A DNA stretch of 7,047 nt, taken from contig JALTEO010000271.1 in NCBI GenBank assembly GCA_027073875.1, positions 1 through 7,047 of the forward strand, written 5' to 3'. The notes beneath the pieces were generated by a model. It was not told where the DNA came from. It searched no databases and saw only the letters and a list, made by a program, of their open reading frames with translations. Both the position numbers and the translations under genes were made by a program. Below are positions 6,559 through 7,047 of this stretch, in pieces (within the stretch, counting starts at the first letter, position 1; every line of letters starts with the position of its first letter). Source of the stretch: Bacteroidales bacterium. Its GTDB lineage: Bacteria; Bacteroidota; Bacteroidia; Bacteroidales; JALTDM01.

Positions 6559-7047
6559 TTATTTCTTTTCTTCAATTTCGGTAGTGGCTTCCGGTTCTTT
6601 TTTTGTCTCTTTCTTAGTTTCCTTTTTCTCTTCCTTTGCTTCTACCTTTTTTTCAGCTGCTTTTGGTTTTTCTTCTTTAACTTTTTCCTTCGCTACGACA
6701 TCTTTTTCTTTTGCCGGTTCAATCCTTTCTCTTTTTGCTGTTTTTTTAACTTCTGTCTTAGTTCCTGTAGAGGTAGCAACTTTTTCTGTTTTTGCTGCTT
6801 TCTCTTTTGTTTTAGCAGCTTTTTCTTCTTTATTTTTTTGTTTTTCTATTTCCCGTTCTTGCAAACCTTCTTTTACGGCAGCAACCATACTCTTTATAAT
6901 GATTGAGATTGATTCCGTAGCATCATCATTTCCGGGAATCGGAAAGTCAATAATTGTTGGGTCTGTATTGGTATCCACAATAGCAAATATTGGGATATTC
7001 AACCGGCGAGCTTCATGAACGGCAATATGTTCTTTATTGATATCGAC
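6559..7047 (-). CDS. rpsB: Small-subunit ribosomal protein uS2 (5' partial) with long charged C-terminal tail
   Basis: The frame is open to the right edge, so the N-terminal part lies outside the window; 162 residues are visible. Residues 1-65 are classic S2: 'EHIAVHEARRLNIPIFAIVDTNTDP' (split here as EHIAVHEARRL and NIPIFAIVDTNTDP) and 'DFPIPGNDDA', then the closing helix 'AAVKEGLQERE'. Protein S2 binds the 30S platform late in assembly and is needed for mRNA engagement with protein S1. From residue about 67 the chain runs on for 96 residues of Lys, Glu and Ala, well beyond the short acidic end of E. coli S2 (241 aa in total). The conserved part is intact and no frameshift is evident. rpsB is cotranscribed with tsf across 23 nt; the promoter must lie outside the window. 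Confidence 0.95.
   Translation of the reverse strand, partial: VDINKEHIAVHEARRLNIPIFAIVDTNTDPTIIDFPIPGNDDATESISIIIKSMVAAVKEGLQEREIEKQKNKEEKAAKTKEKAAKTEKVATSTGTKTEVKKTAKRERIEPAKEKDVVAKEKVKEEKPKAAEKKVEAKEEKKETKKETKKEPEATTEIEEKK
6562..6849 (-). other. Low-complexity Lys/Glu/Ala-rich extension of ribosomal protein S2
   Basis: By hand count the 96-residue tail holds about 31 Lys, 23 Glu and 12 Ala, so Lys and Glu make up more than half. Short imprecise units such as 'KAAKTKEKAAKTEK' and 'KKETKKETKKE' suggest growth by slippage or unequal recombination. The tail is probably disordered or a charged helix. Its complement on the plus strand stays open as a Ser/Phe-rich frame, which is a by-product of this composition and not a gene. 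Confidence 0.85.

Noticed and set aside
6584..7018. Long plus-strand open frame rich in Ser, Phe and Ala opposite rpsB
   Set aside because: It is the complement of the Lys/Glu/Ala-rich S2 tail and conserved S2 codons. Its composition follows from the other strand and it resembles no known family.
1..7047. Mobile element, CRISPR array, toxin-antitoxin or defence genes
   Set aside because: All genes are recognisable core envelope or translation genes in compact arrangement. No direct-repeat arrays, terminal inverted repeats, transposase or integrase motifs were seen on either strand.

Overview
The window looks like ordinary chromosomal core sequence of a Bacteroidota (Bacteroidetes) bacterium. 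Four things point there: a single-chain LpxC/FabZ fusion, a PD40-repeat plus OmpA-type envelope protein, a promoter of the form TTG-N19-TAnnTTTG, and A-rich leaders without Shine-Dalgarno sequences ahead of the start codons. The DNA is A+T-rich. Genus or family cannot be fixed from this sequence.

Layout. Positions 1-1679 (+) hold the 3' part of a large periplasmic or outer-membrane-associated protein: PD40 propeller repeats, a small beta-sandwich domain, then two OmpA-like domains of which the first is degenerate. It meets a minus-strand block convergently, with only 18 bp between the stop codons. That block, read from right to left, is rpsB (5' end outside the window) and tsf, an intrinsic terminator at about 5657-5689, then a promoter at 5576-5605 and four tightly packed genes: lpxC-fabZ, lpxA, a lolD-type ABC ATPase and a long-chain polyprenyl diphosphate synthase. 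Their junctions are a 1-nt overlap, 6 nt and 27 nt, so one transcript is likely. No non-coding stretch exceeds about 165 bp. I saw no tRNA, rRNA, CRISPR array, insertion sequence or phage gene.

How the genes work together. rpsB and tsf supply the translation machinery. The four-gene operon serves the envelope. LpxA and LpxC carry out the first two steps of lipid A synthesis. FabZ dehydrates 3-hydroxyacyl-ACP, the same pool that LpxA draws on. The LolD-like ATPase would energise lipoprotein release toward the outer membrane. The prenyl synthase makes an isoprenoid chain, most likely for menaquinone. The plus-strand OmpA-like protein probably anchors an envelope complex to peptidoglycan.

I found no clearly new biological system. 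The points most worth a second look are the decayed second OmpA domain, the long Lys/Glu-rich tail on ribosomal protein S2, the burial of the LpxC C-terminus inside a fusion, and a recurring ATAAGAA motif just upstream of start codons.
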